In this document: positions 22,059-33,998 of the stretch, in pieces
Position numbering within the stretch: the first letter of the stretch is position 1
Layout of the letters: each line of letters opens with the position of its first letter
The notes under the pieces: model-generated
The model's input: only the letters and a program-made list of their open reading frames with translations
Told to the model about the DNA's origin: nothing
Databases searched by the model: none
DNA from: Oegoconia quadripuncta
Taxonomy: Eukaryota > Arthropoda > Insecta > Lepidoptera > Autostichidae
Direction: 5' to 3'
DNA length: 64,000 nucleotides
NCBI GenBank assembly: GCA_949316235.1
Contig: OX438750.1
Span: forward strand, 4,044,501 to 4,108,500
Program-made: the position numbers and the translations under genes

Positions 22059-22391
22059 TTTTGCGTTTTATAATCTGTAGATTTTGCAACATCACCAATA
22101 GTTTTACATTATTGATAAACTTTCCTAAAAGATCAATAAAAATTAAATTTAACAAGGATTTTGTTTTAATTTTTAGCACATTTGGTCTATATTAAAAAGG
22201 AGTAGACAAAGTAAAAATAATTGATACTAAATAGCCCTGAAAATTATTGCGAGAAGAAATCCAATACAACCCCCAATAAAGAAAATGTGAGTTACATATG
22301 TTTACGCTCGGACGGTGTTCGGTCTGCCATACGCACATTCGCATCAAGCGAAATACCTAAACAGCGCGCGCGTCTTTCGCTCGGCGCAGCC
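22059..22391. other. No gene seen
   Basis: AT-rich sequence up to the TTAA target. Confidence 0.35.
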
Positions 22392-23061
22392 TTAAGGTCT
22401 TAGCATACGTGACGTGTTTATTCTCGTGCCGGACGGAACGGGACGATTTTTTGACATCGTTGCATTTGAAAACATAACAATAAAATACACGTGGCGAGAA
22501 ACACGGGCGGAACGGGACGGCAATAGAAAAAACATCGTTATGGCATCTTCTTCATCTAATACTACGGCAACCATTGCTAGTTCTACAAAAGTAAAATCGA
22601 ACATTTTGTGCTGAAATATGGTTGCAGAGAGGTGTGACTTATCTAAGATACAAGTATCTGAAATACAGATACAAGATGCAAGATACGTATTTTCATTTTG
22701 TATCTAAAATACTTTTTAAAAAATCATTTTGTATCTTGTATTTAAATATATTTTGTTTGGTATCTTAGTATTTTATAAATACTTTTTCTGATAAAATACT
22801 TTTAGTAATATATTAGTAGAAATATATAAAATAAATGCGTAAAATTGAGCGTGTCATTATTAGTCCAACATCACATTGGTAGATGGCGACTCTTTCTTTG
22901 CACTGCACTGGCCTGTATCTATACAAGATGTGGCAAATGCGCAAGTCGTGCGAGCCAAACAATTAAAAAAAAAAAAACTGAAATGTAATTTCATTTGAGA
23001 AGATGACCGCCTTTTTGTATGTTATCAACAAACAGCTTTTGTGAGATTCGAAATCGCCAAG

Positions 23062-25586
23062 ATGGAAACGTAAGTTTAATTTTATATAGATTTCTAAAAG
23101 AATTTAAGAAAGTAATTATGATTTTTACTCCGCGGGTTTCGCGACAATCTGGACGACAAATATGTATGTAACTCGCAATTTAGGTTAGAATAACAAACAA
23201 ATGTAATAAAAATCATCAGTGATCTTTTCACGAATTTATGTGTAACTAACTGATACACTGATTGTATTTCTGACTAAATTTACAAGTTTTAGTCGTATCG
23301 CAATGTTCGTTCACTGTCACCTTAAAATTTAATATTTCTTTCTGAACGTAACCTAACAAATTTTTTGGGTTTTCAGGGATCAAGAGATAGAGAACAATTT
23401 AAGTACACCGCTAATTTTGAAGCATTGTTTTAAAGATATTAAACAAGTCGATGGAAGTGTTGTGAATATATCTGCAACATGCAATGTATGTTCAAAAGTT
23501 ATAAGGGGTAGTGTTACTTCTACTACGAATTTCTTGAAGCATTTAAAGGTAGGTTTTTTATACAGATGCATATTTTGTATAGGAGATAATAAGTTTACTT
23601 ACTAAATATTTTTCTATTCCATCAAGATTATTATCATAAGTTATCAATAGAAATAATAAATTTAATAATTTTATTTTTTTAAATATACTCGCTCTGTCAC
23701 TGTAATGTAACTAATCTCCTTTTTTTGTTTTATTATAGAGGAAAGGTCACACAGATCAGTTGCAGGATTATGAAAAAGTTAAAAATACAACACTTAAAAA
23801 ATGAAAACTTACTCAGATTAATAGTGACAGTAGTTCAGAATCAACAGTACTACCTAAAAAATTAAAGCAGTCTACTCTTACAAATATTGCAACTGGTTCC
23901 AGATCTGTTAATTTGGACAAGTTGATTGTACAATTTATTGTTGAAACTATGTCACCAGTATCCATAGTGGAGTCAAAGGCTTTTAGAGCTTTGATCGCAG
24001 GTGCACAGCAACTAACAAAGCCTCCAAAAGTGATGTGCCGTCGTACAGCTAAAACTAAAATTAGCGAAGAGTACGATGAATACAAGATAAAAATTAAATT
24101 AGATTTGAATGCTATTGAATTTGTGTGCAGTACGGCTGATATTTGGTCCTCCTCTAGACGGAGTTATTTAGGGGTTACAGTCCATTAGATCCATAATGAA
24201 ACCTTTGAGAGGAAAAGTGCTGCCATAGCTTGCAGAAGATTTAAAGGGGCTCACACATATGATAAAGTTGCAGAGCTAATAGCTGATATACATTCAGACT
24301 ATGACCTAAAACTATCTAAAATTGTTAAAACAGTTACAGATAATGGTTCAAACATGGTTAAGGCTTTTGATGTATTTGGTAAGTCAGATTCAGAAATAGA
24401 TAAAAATGAACATGTTTCACATGCATATGAAGAAGATCTGGAACAAATATCACTCGATGAAAGTAATGAAAATGATGATTCACTGCTATTACTACAAGCT
24501 TTTCCAGATATTTTATCAGACTTAGAAAGTGATTGCCTTCTGCCCGGACATGAAAGATGTGCTACACACACTTTACATTTGATTGCTAGTACAGATTTCA
24601 AAAAAGCAAGATTAAAAAATTCTTTATATAAGAAAGTGCATGACGGGGCCTTAGCTAAATGCCAAGCTCTCTGGAATTTATGTCGTAGATCACCAAAAGC
24701 AAGTGAAATATATTTGGAGATGACAGGAAAGTCACCAACTTCTCCGTGCGCAACTCGGTGGAACTCTTATTATAATTCTATACAAGATCTTTTAACTGTG
24801 CAGAACCGTCTTACTGAAAGAATGAAAATGTTAAAATTACCACCATTAAATGGAAATGAAATTCACTTTTTAAGTGAATATGTAGAATGTTCAAAGCCTA
24901 TAGCAGAAGCTATTCAAAGTCTGCAAGGGGAAAATGATACCTATTATGGCTGTCTGTTACCTGAGTTAATAAGAATTCAACATATCATTAAGGGCCTTAG
25001 ATCAGAAAATCTAAAATACTGCATTTCTCTTCTTGATGTCATTGAAGAAAACCTAAACAGGCGTTTCAAAAAGTTTTTGCAGCTGGAGCCTGCAGCAAGT
25101 GATGCAATTTTAGCCTCAGTATCACATCCGTTTTTTAAAATGAAATGGGTACCAAAAGAACGGAGGGAATATGTTAAAGAACTTATCCTGACTGAAACAC
25201 GAAAAATTAACCGATCTGAAAAACAAAAGTCTGAGGCCTTAGACAGTATTGAGGGTAATATAAAAAAAAAGTCAAAAGATGAATCTTATTATATGTTTTT
25301 AGAGGATTCTGATTCCTCTATTGCAAGTGGTGAAAATACGGGATCTACTGGCAGCACTGCTGACTTAGAAACACTGCAATACCTAAATAATAAAGATAGT
25401 AGCTTAAAGAGCTTAAATACTTACCCTACAATAAAAAAATTTTTTTTGAAATATAACACCTGTTTGCCAAGTTCTGCCCCTGTGGAGCGACTCTTTTCTT
25501 TTGGGGGTATGATTCTAAGGCCTCATCGTAGAAAGATGAGCGATGAAATATTTGAAAAACTAGTTTTACTTAAGTCTTTTACTTAA
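23062..25586 (+). pseudogene. hAT transposase with BED finger, two stop codons
   Basis: Exon 1: ATG at 23062, donor at 23070. Exon 2: 23377-23548, with a BED-type finger (CNVCSKVIRGSVTSTTNFLKHLK). Exon 3 starts 23739 and runs to 25586. All three join in one frame. In that frame a TGA at 23802-23804 and a TAG at 24186-24188 interrupt an otherwise open sequence. Catalytic landmarks remain: CSTADIWSSSRRSYLGVT and VTDNGSNM. The C-terminal dimerisation (hATC) region is present near the end: LPSSAPVERLFSFGG and HRRKMSDEIFEKLV. The stop after GVTVH sits where many hAT proteins have Trp. Subterminal 'agatac' and 'gtatct' words repeat at both ends, as in hAT elements. A recently inactivated copy. Confidence 0.88.
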
Positions 25587-25625
25587 AAATATAATATTTT
25601 GTCTTGTCATATTTCAGCGATTGTT

Positions 25626-25842
25626 GCCCGGCGTCCAGTGCCGGCATGGCACGGCGTGGCTTGGCAAAGGATGTTCTTACTAAACAAGTTATTTTGACAC
25701 TTTTTTCAATGAGTTCATGTAGAATTCATATCACTTTATTCTGACATGATTAGAATTCATGAAATAAGTATCAAAATAACTTGATTAGTAAGAAAATCCT
25801 TTGCCATGCCACGCCGTGCCACGCCGTCAGTAGGCGCCGGGC
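25626..25842. mobile_element. MITE with 77-bp inverted arms inside the hAT element
   Basis: Arms 25626-25702 ('gcccggcg' ... 'cacggcgtggc') and 25766-25842 ('gccacgccgtg' ... 'gcgccgggc') are near-perfect reverse complements. GC-rich tips, AT-rich centre. Lies just past the transposase stop. Confidence 0.85.
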
Positions 25843-25849
25843 ATAACAC

Positions 25850-26115
25850 GATTTATTCGTAAATAACTTAATGTTATTATTTATATTTTTATTTATATTT
25901 ATTATATTTTTATTTTATTTATATTTATTGTTTTATTCGTAAATAACTGAATGTTAAGTTATTTACTTAAGTTATTTACGAATAATTCGTAAATAACTTA
26001 ATGTTAAGTTATTTACATACGTAAATAACATTAAGTTATTTACGAATAAATCGTGTTATGTTATGTAACGTGTGTGTTATGTTATCGTGTTATGCTCGTG
26101 TTATGTCAATTAAGA
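25850..26115. repeat. AT-rich nested palindromes
   Basis: Repeated 'cgtaaataacttaatgtta' and its reverse complement, a (tta)n-rich stretch and 'gttatgttat' repeats. Low complexity. Confidence 0.7.
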
Positions 26116-26454
26116 AAAATAAACTTAGAATTCATTAAAATAAAATCTTGTTTTCTTACAAAAGTATTTGTATCTTAAGAAGTATTTAGAAGATACGTAT
26201 TTGGTATTTAGTATTTCAGATACTATTCTCGAAAGTATTTTGTATCTGGTATCTGAAATACTTTATTTAAAAGTATCTTGCATTTTGTATTGCAGATACT
26301 TTGTACAGGATATTTTGAACATCTCCACTAGCACGACTATCGTTGAACACCGTCACTGTACGTATGTTTTAAAACCACTTTCACGTTAGGAACTATACCC
26401 GTCCCGTCTCCGTTCCGTCCGAGAAATTACCCGTCACGTATGCTAAGACCTTAA

Positions 26455-26823
26455 GTTCACAGGTTGCTTTGCACCCGAATTAAAAACATCCAGTATTTTT
26501 AAGGTCGTATAACTGTGAGTGATATGACTGTTTTAATATTTAGACATTTCCTGGCTCCCTATTGTCTAGCTGCAACTGTATTTAACTGTATTACTATGTA
26601 CTGTGTAATAATAATGTAATCATTCAATAATAATTACTGTTATAGTTAGTTAGTATATTTTTGTATCGTCAACTCGTTTGCCATTGGTCGAATTTGGTAG
26701 TTAACGATACCGTCCATTCCCATTGTTGTTGCACAATCGACTTTCGATCACAAACGGCTATGGGTCCAATCAACAATATCGGCATTCGGTAAATTGCAGT
26801 GAAGGTTACGACCACGGACCATA
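26455..26823. other. No gene seen
   Basis: No recognisable coding or repeat structure. Confidence 0.35.
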
Positions 26824-27162
26824 CAGGGTGTCCCTGGAAGTATGGATCAAATCGAACAGGGGCATGGGGAAGGTCATTCCCAAACTTAAGCTGAAAAAAA
26901 AAAATTAAAAAAAAAAAAAAAAAAAATAAGAAAAAAATAATAATTAATTATTTTTAATTAAAAAATTAAGCTGATAGCTTTGCTAGTTTTCTTTTAAAAA
27001 ATTTTTTTGTATACGCACTATTCGATAATATGAAAATGTAAAAAATTGATCATAACTTTTGAACCGTCAAAAATGGCACCGACATTCATAGGGTTAAAAA
27101 GTTTGGGAATGACCTTCCCCATGCCCCTGTTCGATTTGATCCATACTTCCAGGGACACCCTG
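26824..27162. mobile_element. Tc1/mariner-type MITE, ~66-bp inverted ends, TA target
   Basis: Starts 'cagggtgtccctggaagtat' and ends with its reverse complement, flanked by TA on each side (26822-26823 and 27163-27164). Internal A-rich tract at about 26892-26950. No transposase remains. Confidence 0.88.
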
Positions 27163-27344
27163 TATAATAAACAAAGACTTGGACAAATACAGTTTTATGT
27201 GTCGCAACTTCATAAGACGTTCGATGTCGAAGTTTTCATACTTCGAAATGCAGTATCGGAATCTAGGGTGGCTCATTCATTCATACGACGAATGTGAAAT
27301 AATAATGACCACTGTTTTAGAAATAATTTGGAGATTCAAAGTCT

Positions 27345-27678
27345 AAGGCCCGTATTAATAAACCAATCTCAATACAAGTCTTGAGTCTGTATCAACCGAG
27401 ATGCGTCTTAAACAGTTGACGCTATCTCAAGCTCCGTGCTAATTTATAAACCAATCTTGAGGTCTACTCAGCTGAGATCACTTCTCAAGTATTCGCCTCA
27501 GCAGCGAATGAATGATAGTCTTGAGTTTCGTTTATTAATACGCGCACCTCTCAAGTGAGTACTGCTCGAGTATGCACGTGCTTTTCAGGTGTCAAGTTAG
27601 GTTTATTAATCAACACGTTTACCTGAGACCGGTCACAAGACTGTTCTCAATCTGGATAATTGTTTATTAATACGGGCC
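27345..27678. mobile_element. MITE, family G ('ggcccgtattaataaac' ends)
   Basis: Starts 'ggcccgtattaataaacc' and ends 'ttattaatacgggcc'. Internal words 'tcttgag' and 'ctcaag' alternate in both directions. Copies at 48370-48710, 48713-48852 and 56670-57110. Confidence 0.8.
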
Positions 27679-30600
27679 TAAGAGAGTCAGTATATTTAAT
27701 AATTGACAAATTTTGATGTATAACACAGATCCCACTACAAAAGAAGGGCTCTTAAAAGCCAGTTTTCACGGATTCAGTAACTGGCGGACGGTGAAGGCCA
27801 GATACTGTCGCCCTGCTACTGTCAGCTACTTGATTTTCTGTTTACTGCCCTTTCCACACGCAAAGTCAGCTAGAGGACAAGCACATTAATGAAAATAATG
27901 TTTATGATATGTGTATAAGATATAGATATCTGACAGTAAAATTAGGTACTGACAATTTTTAAAAATACTCCAAACAAAGTATTAAGGAATATTTAAATTA
28001 TAGAAATGTAATGTAAAATGTTACAAGTTATATTACCTTATGAACTTTATTCGGGCAAATAAATAATTTACAATATTAATTCACCGTCATATGAGCGCGA
28101 ACGTCGGAGCAGATTAAAGACAATAGTTTACTAAAACACAAAAACCGCAGTGAAACATGTGGGGCAAGTCACAGTACAGCATAGACAGTAAAAAATATAG
28201 CTACTGACCAGCCACTGACTTTGTGTAAATCAGCCTTCAATATAAACCAAAATTTAACAAAATCATTACAAAATATCTGTTTGCAGAGTTTCATATTTAT
28301 GATCGTTTCTTTTGAAGACGACTGTACCTACATTAATACATGATAAAAATATTATGCTTTTTAATAATCTCATAAATATAATAAACAATGATTTAATAAT
28401 AAACATTCAATATGAAATAAAACATCGATGTTTGACTGTAATAATGCGTACTATCTAAGTTTTGTAAAAGTCTGCCTCGAAAACTACTCGAGTTTTATGG
28501 AAGACGTGTAACAATGCTACAATAAAAACGTTAGGTAAGGGACTAGTCATAACCAGGCGTCCGGGGTGCGCGTAAAATAGGCGGCGTTTCGGACGCTTTA
28601 TTGAATTGTCATAATTTCCACTCAAAGAAAGATAAAGAAGTCAAACTTCCAGAAAGACGCCAGTATCGAATGGACATTTTTCAGGAAATTGTGCAACGTC
28701 TTCTCGCTCTAAATACTGCAGGGCATAATGCCGAAAGCCTTTAATCAATGTGTGTTATTAATGATGACTTATGGCGCTGAAACGTGCTCTCTGACTATGG
28801 CCTCATAAGAAAGAGTACGAAAGAGATCCGTAGATGCACGAAAGTCAGTATAGATAGGGTTGCCATAACTTCTAGAAGTCAATACGGGAAGTTTTCTTTC
28901 CTGATGCCTAAAACTCGAACCTAAGACATTCGATACCGACACGCGGCTTTTGAACTATATTTTATTATATTTAACTGCTTTTGCACGCATGTGCACGTAG
29001 TATGAGTTTTCTAACAGATACTGGGCCCATAACCTATTATAAATGGATTAAACAATGAATACTGTTGAATCGATTTTTAGAATATTCAGAAAGTAGTGGA
29101 AACCACGCAACGAGGGCAGCGTGGGACGGGACATCCAGACGAATGGCCTGATCTATTATCAGGTTCCTAAGCGGAAAGTCCCTCGATGCAGAACGCTTCC
29201 AACCGGTCGCTCTGGAAATCTAATGATAATTGCTACGCAACATGCGTTCGGCCGGCGCGCTATCGACGCTTCGACTCTCGCAACTGATTGGCTGTCTGTT
29301 CGCAGTTTAAAGACATCCAATCAACTGCGAGAAATGAATCTATAGCGATTGTCGTTATAGAAAGCGTTGTCTAGCCGCGCAGATTCAAAGGGAAACTATG
29401 AGCATATTTCAGGATGACCATATTTCTTGTGTATCATGATCAACGACCGAGCGTTATGGACGCGCGACCTGAACGCCTGTTACAACTAGTCCCTAATCAT
29501 ACCTTAGACAAATTACGAATCATTAACGTAAAGTTTAACCACAACAAATTATTTGTTGTAGCACACACGACACGACAAAAATTCAAATTGGGACCAAGGC
29601 AAGAAGATAATGATTCAATATTCACCTTGCCAAAATAGTGTCAACAATTTGAATTAAATCTGTGTCGAAATACCTTAAAGTTTCAATGTGATGTACATTT
29701 TCATTAATATAAATAATAATATAATTTTATACGTTATTTATTTTGTAACTAAATGTACTCGCGAGTGACGAGTGTTGAGCCACTACCCTGTATTGGCACT
29801 GCTGTCAATTTTAGTTTAGTCTGCTGTCAGTTTTTAATTTAAAACTAACGCAACAGCACGAGTAATGACGTCAATTGAAGCCCAAATGAAGGTGAAAATT
29901 ATTTTCCCTTTTTTTGGGTATTTTCACCAATAGTTTATTTAGGTTTTTCAGTTTGAAAAATGAATGAACAATGACATCGGTTCTGGCGCGACTTCTCTAC
30001 AGATTTTGGACTGTTGCTATCGCATCTTATTATTCCAGGAAGAAAGCGACATAATTACTTTAAAACTGGTTTTAGGTTTCTAAGTCGTCAATTACAAATA
30101 AATGACTAGTGGCCCAACAACAATCACACGCAACGGTATGTATTCATACGTACGATCGGGTTCGCAAGTGTATATCCAGTCTCAGCTCAAACGATTTAGA
30201 TTTTATCGATCACTTTTAAGGTAAGTATCAATTACTAATCCTATGTAGTTTGCACAAGATTAAAAAAATATTTTCCGTTTAAAATTCAAAGACATTCTTA
30301 AAAATTTTCATCGTTTGACAGGACAAGTATACACTTTTGATGCCTACTGTACATGGTTGGTAGATATTTCTAATCACTGGCCACACAACCCATAGACTTT
30401 TTTTTGGTTAATTCTCCAACAATTTTGGAAGGTAAAGGGGTCTAAGCCCATACTCTCTAAACATCGTCTAAGCATATACAGGGTGAATTTGAATTCGTGT
30501 AATTCCCGTTAACTGGTGACTCCACTCTTGATTACGAACAACTTTCCCCAAGGGACCATAGTGGCATTCGATCAAAATTTTTTCGATTACCCATACAAAG

Positions 30601-30849
30601 TAAACCGTTCAGAAATCACCTGGTTCAACAAAACACTCATTGTGTTTATAAATACAGAGATTTAATTTGTTTTTGAGGACAAACGGCATCTGTTCTCGTT
30701 TTTTCGGCACGAGTATTCAATCCTGTTTGACTACTACATCCCTGGTATTAATTCAGTACAGTAAATGAAACAGTCCGTGGGTTGTGTACCCGGTGTTCCT
30801 TTGGCACTTAACTAATTATGTTAATGGGGTCGTTTTACAATAGAATATA
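27679..30849. other. No gene; RTE fragment at 28640-28830
   Basis: About 3 kb of intron-like sequence. At 28740-28790 (+) the frame QCVLLMMTYGAETCSLTMA is a piece of RTE-clade reverse transcriptase. Short inverted words at 29278-29292 and 29318-29331. No ZAD exon was found here on the minus strand. Confidence 0.5.
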
Positions 30850-30852
30850 AAC

Positions 30853-31436
30853 TTAAAAATTCACCTCCGGATGATATTTAGTCATGTGATAATTCAAACT
30901 GGCTTTCTGAACGAACGCCTGACCACACACTTTGCACACCTTCCGCCTATCCCCCGTGTGGATCCGCTCATGCAAATCCAAAGTCGCCTTCCTCAAGAAC
31001 GACTTCCTACAAAACCTACAGTGGAAATCCTTCACTGTTTTATGTTTAAACTTATGCTTGTACATACCTTCGAAACTAAACGATTCGTACTCACAAAATT
31101 CACACTTATACTTCTCGCCTAGCATATGGAAATTGTTGATATGCTTCCGCAGTTGAACCTTTGTGTTGAACTGTGCGTTGCACGCTTTACATTTGAATCT
31201 GTCGTCGACGTCATGCTCTTCCAACTTGTGAACAGTTAAAGGGGCTGGCGTCATAAACTCCTTCTTACAGTAGGGGCAGAAGTACCTCGGTATTTTATAA
31301 TGTTTCGTCTTCACGTGGAATCTTAGGGAGAATATTTTGTAGTATTTTTTGTCGCAGTGGGTGCAGGTGAGCTCGTCGCCCTCTTTTTTGTAATCGGTGT
31401 CCTTCAGGACGAATTTCGGGCCGTACCTCTTCGCGC
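30853..31436 (-). CDS. C2H2 zinc-finger terminal exon 1 of gene A (6 fingers)
   Basis: The acceptor 'ttctgtcttcag' ends at 31437. The exon starts in phase 1 with GC (glycine), then AKRYGPKFVLKDTDYKKEGD. Six fingers: LTCTHC, YFCPYC, FKCKAC, YKCEFC, FHCRFC and KVCKVC, ending FVQKASLNYHMTKYHPEVNF. It is the nearest terminal exon below the gene A 5' exons; the splice from 42256 gives ...EPKLEK then GAKRYGPKF and a 382-aa protein. It differs from the other five: finger 2 has normal x12 spacing, the HG-I/V-PAP-C link is missing, and the acceptor is different. So it looks like the original gene A ending rather than a recent duplicate. Intron of about 10.8 kb. Confidence 0.87.
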
Positions 31437-32115
31437 CTGAAGACAGAAAACACAGTTCAATTCTCGGATCTTCTTAAGCTTGACGGCTTGGGTAGTTTCG
31501 TTGACACGATGTGAGTACGATCGCCAGTTTAAGCATATGTCTAGTAATATATAACTTCATAGAAATCGAATCGGTTCAAACGTCAAATTTGACATGTCAT
31601 TTGGTGTAGTTTTGTAATGTTCAAACTTGCTCTTATCAGGTAGTTCCATTTATACATATTCTTCACTCGGCTGGTGCATTTTCGAAGAATGCATAGTTCA
31701 AAGAATTGGCTTGAAGATTGAAGAACGCCTAAAGAACGTTTTTGATTATGATTTATGTCCGGAGGTACATAACGCTTCTACGCTGGGCTTCATCTACGCA
31801 TATTACATACTTCTGAACGATTTTCCGGTGCAGCTACGAATTGTGTACATGACCAGTAGATGGCGTTATAGAATTCAAATGTCATAACCTCAAAAAAAAA
31901 ATCGAACTGTTCACACACCACACATCACACATCAAAAGCATAATATAAAATTTCAGTACAGGACTAAGGTTTAGTTCGAGCTTGTACGATTTGCATTTGC
32001 CCTAATCGCTACGATTCCTAACAGTTTGCTTTACCCATAAAGCCAACTCTACAATATCTACAGAAACGAAAGGAACGTATGTGACAGGACACACGTTACA
32101 CATCCATAGCCAATT
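31437..32115. other. No gene seen
   Basis: Intron-like sequence with no assignable element. Confidence 0.35.
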
Positions 32116-32238
32116 TAAGAAAAATAGTGATATACATAATGTTAATACAAGATATACAAATAAATTTGCTGTTCATGTCAGCCCTTTACACAAAGTCACT
32201 AAGTCATTTCAGGGGCAATGTATACGCTTTTATCGCAA
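32116..32238 (+). pseudogene. LINE C-terminal scrap
   Basis: Frame KKNSDIHNVNTRYTNK, then HKVTKSFQGQCIRFYRK, like the LINE ends at 54050 and 42795. Interrupted at about 32239 by a SINE. Confidence 0.65.
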
Positions 32239-32239
32239 G

Positions 32240-32560
32240 CGTCGGTGGCTCAGCGGTTAAGACGCGGTCTTCCAATTTGGTAGGTCCGGGTACGATTTCC
32301 AGGCAGGCCATGTACCAATGTGTTTTTAAATTTAATTTAATTACTTGTGTGCATTTATCCGCCTGCTCTCAAACGGTGAAGGAAAACATCGTGAGGAAAT
32401 CCGCATGCCGCAGAAATAAAAATGATTACGGCCCATACTCCCCCATATACGAGGGAAGGCCTCTATCCCTGCAGTGGATGATAAGTAAGCATGGACATAG
32501 ACCGTCGGAGGTCGCACGTTCGATTCCCAGTAGAGTCCATATTTAGTGCTCGGTGGTTGA
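32240..32560 (+). mobile_element. tRNA-derived SINE, family C
   Basis: Box A-like 'gtggctcagcggttaaga' and box B-like 'gggtacgatttcc' near 32250-32300. The body includes 'cccatactcccccatatacg' and 'ctatccctgcagtggatgat', related to family D. A second box B-like 'gttcgattccc' at about 32519 suggests a dimer or two SINEs in a row. Confidence 0.65.
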
Positions 32561-32789
32561 TGGTAGTCTTATATTGTAGCATTTGTTGTCTTCCGACTGT
32601 TTGAGATAGGTCGGACACCCAAATTACTTAGGGATTCTGAATGAGCGTGTTTCAACCATATTGGTGTAACCTTCGCTTAACATCAAGTGCGGAGCTTCCA
32701 CTGTTTCTTGGGATCACGTATAAAATAAAACCATTATATTTGAAACAGAACGAAGTGTCTGCCGCTAATCATCTTAAGTATATGTAGAT
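32561..32789. other. No gene seen
   Basis: Nothing recognised apart from the left copy of the LINE target duplication at the right edge. Confidence 0.35.
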
Positions 32790-32804
32790 ACATGACATTC
32801 TTGC

Positions 32805-33124
32805 ATTCAATGAATGCATGATGCAATGAATGCAGGATGACACCCCTCATACCGCTCGCTGATTGCGGTGTGAGGCGCGACAGCGCCCCCGTGAAGGGCG
32901 CGCAAGTCGCCCTCCGGGAACGGGCCTCCCCTTGTGAGGGGGGCAAGGCGGGGGGACCTGGAGCCGCTAAAGCGTTTCCAGGTTCTCTCTACTGCCGAGG
33001 AAGGTCGCCGCGGGGTTTTAGTGGTATCCCTCCCGATAAGGATAAGTCCCACATAACCGTCTCGCCGTCCCCCAGGCGAGCGGTACGCGTAATGCGTTTC
33101 CCCGCGTCAAAAAACAAAAAAAAA
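32805..33124 (+). mobile_element. 5'-truncated R1-like LINE 3' end
   Basis: GC-rich 3' UTR with 'ctgccgaggaaggtcgccg', 'ggggttttagtgg' and an A-rich tail. The 15-bp target 'tacatgacattcttg' (32790-32804) is repeated with one change at 33125-33139. Confidence 0.75.
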
Positions 33125-33627
33125 TACATGACGTTCTTGTCTGAGAAACATTAACACAAATGGAAGCGGTTGCACCACGAATATTTCGAATATGTAATAG
33201 AAAAGCAATGCGTTTGAAACAACATACGTCACGGTTCTCCTACTTAGATGAAAGTTTTATTATTATAGATTAATAGGTGAGCAGCAGATGCTGATGTGCC
33301 CATAACCAAGCTTCCATTTGTATTAATGTTTCTCAGACAAGAACGTCAAGTATTTTTTTTTGTTTTTTGACGCGGGGAAACGCATTACGCGTACCGCTCG
33401 CCTGGGGGACGGCGAGACGGTTATGTGGGACTTATCCTTATCGGGAGGGATACCAACTAAAACCCCGCGGCGACCTTCCTCGGCAGTAGAGGGAACCTGG
33501 AAACGCTTTAGCGGCTCCAGGTCCCCCCGCCTTGCCCCCCCACAAGGGGAGGCCCGTTCCCGGAGGGCGACTTGCGCGCCCTTCACGGGGGCGCTGTCGC
33601 GCCTCACACCGCAATCAGCGAGCGGTA
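32851..33627. repeat. Inverted duplication, ~317-bp arms
   Basis: Arms 32851-33167 and 33310-33627 are reverse complements with only a few differences; spacer 142 bp. The arms cover the LINE 3' end plus 43 bp of flanking DNA (the target duplication and 'gagaaacattaacacaaatg'). So the right arm arose by copying the locus, not by a separate LINE insertion. Confidence 0.9.
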
Positions 33628-33998
33628 TGTATGTATTGGTAAAGAAAAGGAACAGGTCACAATTTTGGATTAATAGTCCTCGTGGTTTTAGTTAAACATT
33701 TGTGATATTCCTATTTGAGAATGCCTGAACTGCACAGCTACGATATTATGGCCGTAAAAGACGCGCCGAGCAAATTTACCATTCACTGTACGCTTGTCAT
33801 ATCCGTCGCTAGGTTCGTGGTGACGACCGCGCAGGGAATGATAAAATCGTTCGCCACACCCGTGATAGAGGCAAGGTCGTGGTAGAACGGTGAAAACAAG
33901 CGGTTACACCGTCTCGAGCATGATTCGCTCTTTATTATGACGTATAAAATAGAATCATTGCATTAAAATTTAAACTGACGTGTCACCTATTTAAATAT
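33628..33998. other. No gene seen
   Basis: Nothing recognised. Confidence 0.35.

Larger units (their letters stand above)
22396..26450. mobile_element. TTAA-flanked inverted-repeat element carrying a hAT insertion
   Basis: TTAA at 22392-22395 and 26451-26454 flanks a perfect 19-bp inverted repeat (ggtcttagcatacgtgacg). A weaker second block follows (ggacggaacggg / gttccgtcc). TTAA duplication is typical of piggyBac and Kolobok elements. About 230 bp on the left and 120 bp on the right belong to it; the middle is a hAT element (about 22630-26325). Confidence 0.7.

Noticed and set aside
23377..23548. Host zinc-finger gene exon
   Set aside because: The finger is BED-type and leads directly into a hAT transposase.
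16897..30852. A second ZAD exon set for the distal finger exons
   Set aside because: Read on the minus strand for CRCC-type Cys pairs and ICxxC pairs with splice sites; none seen. A weak or diverged one could have been missed by eye.
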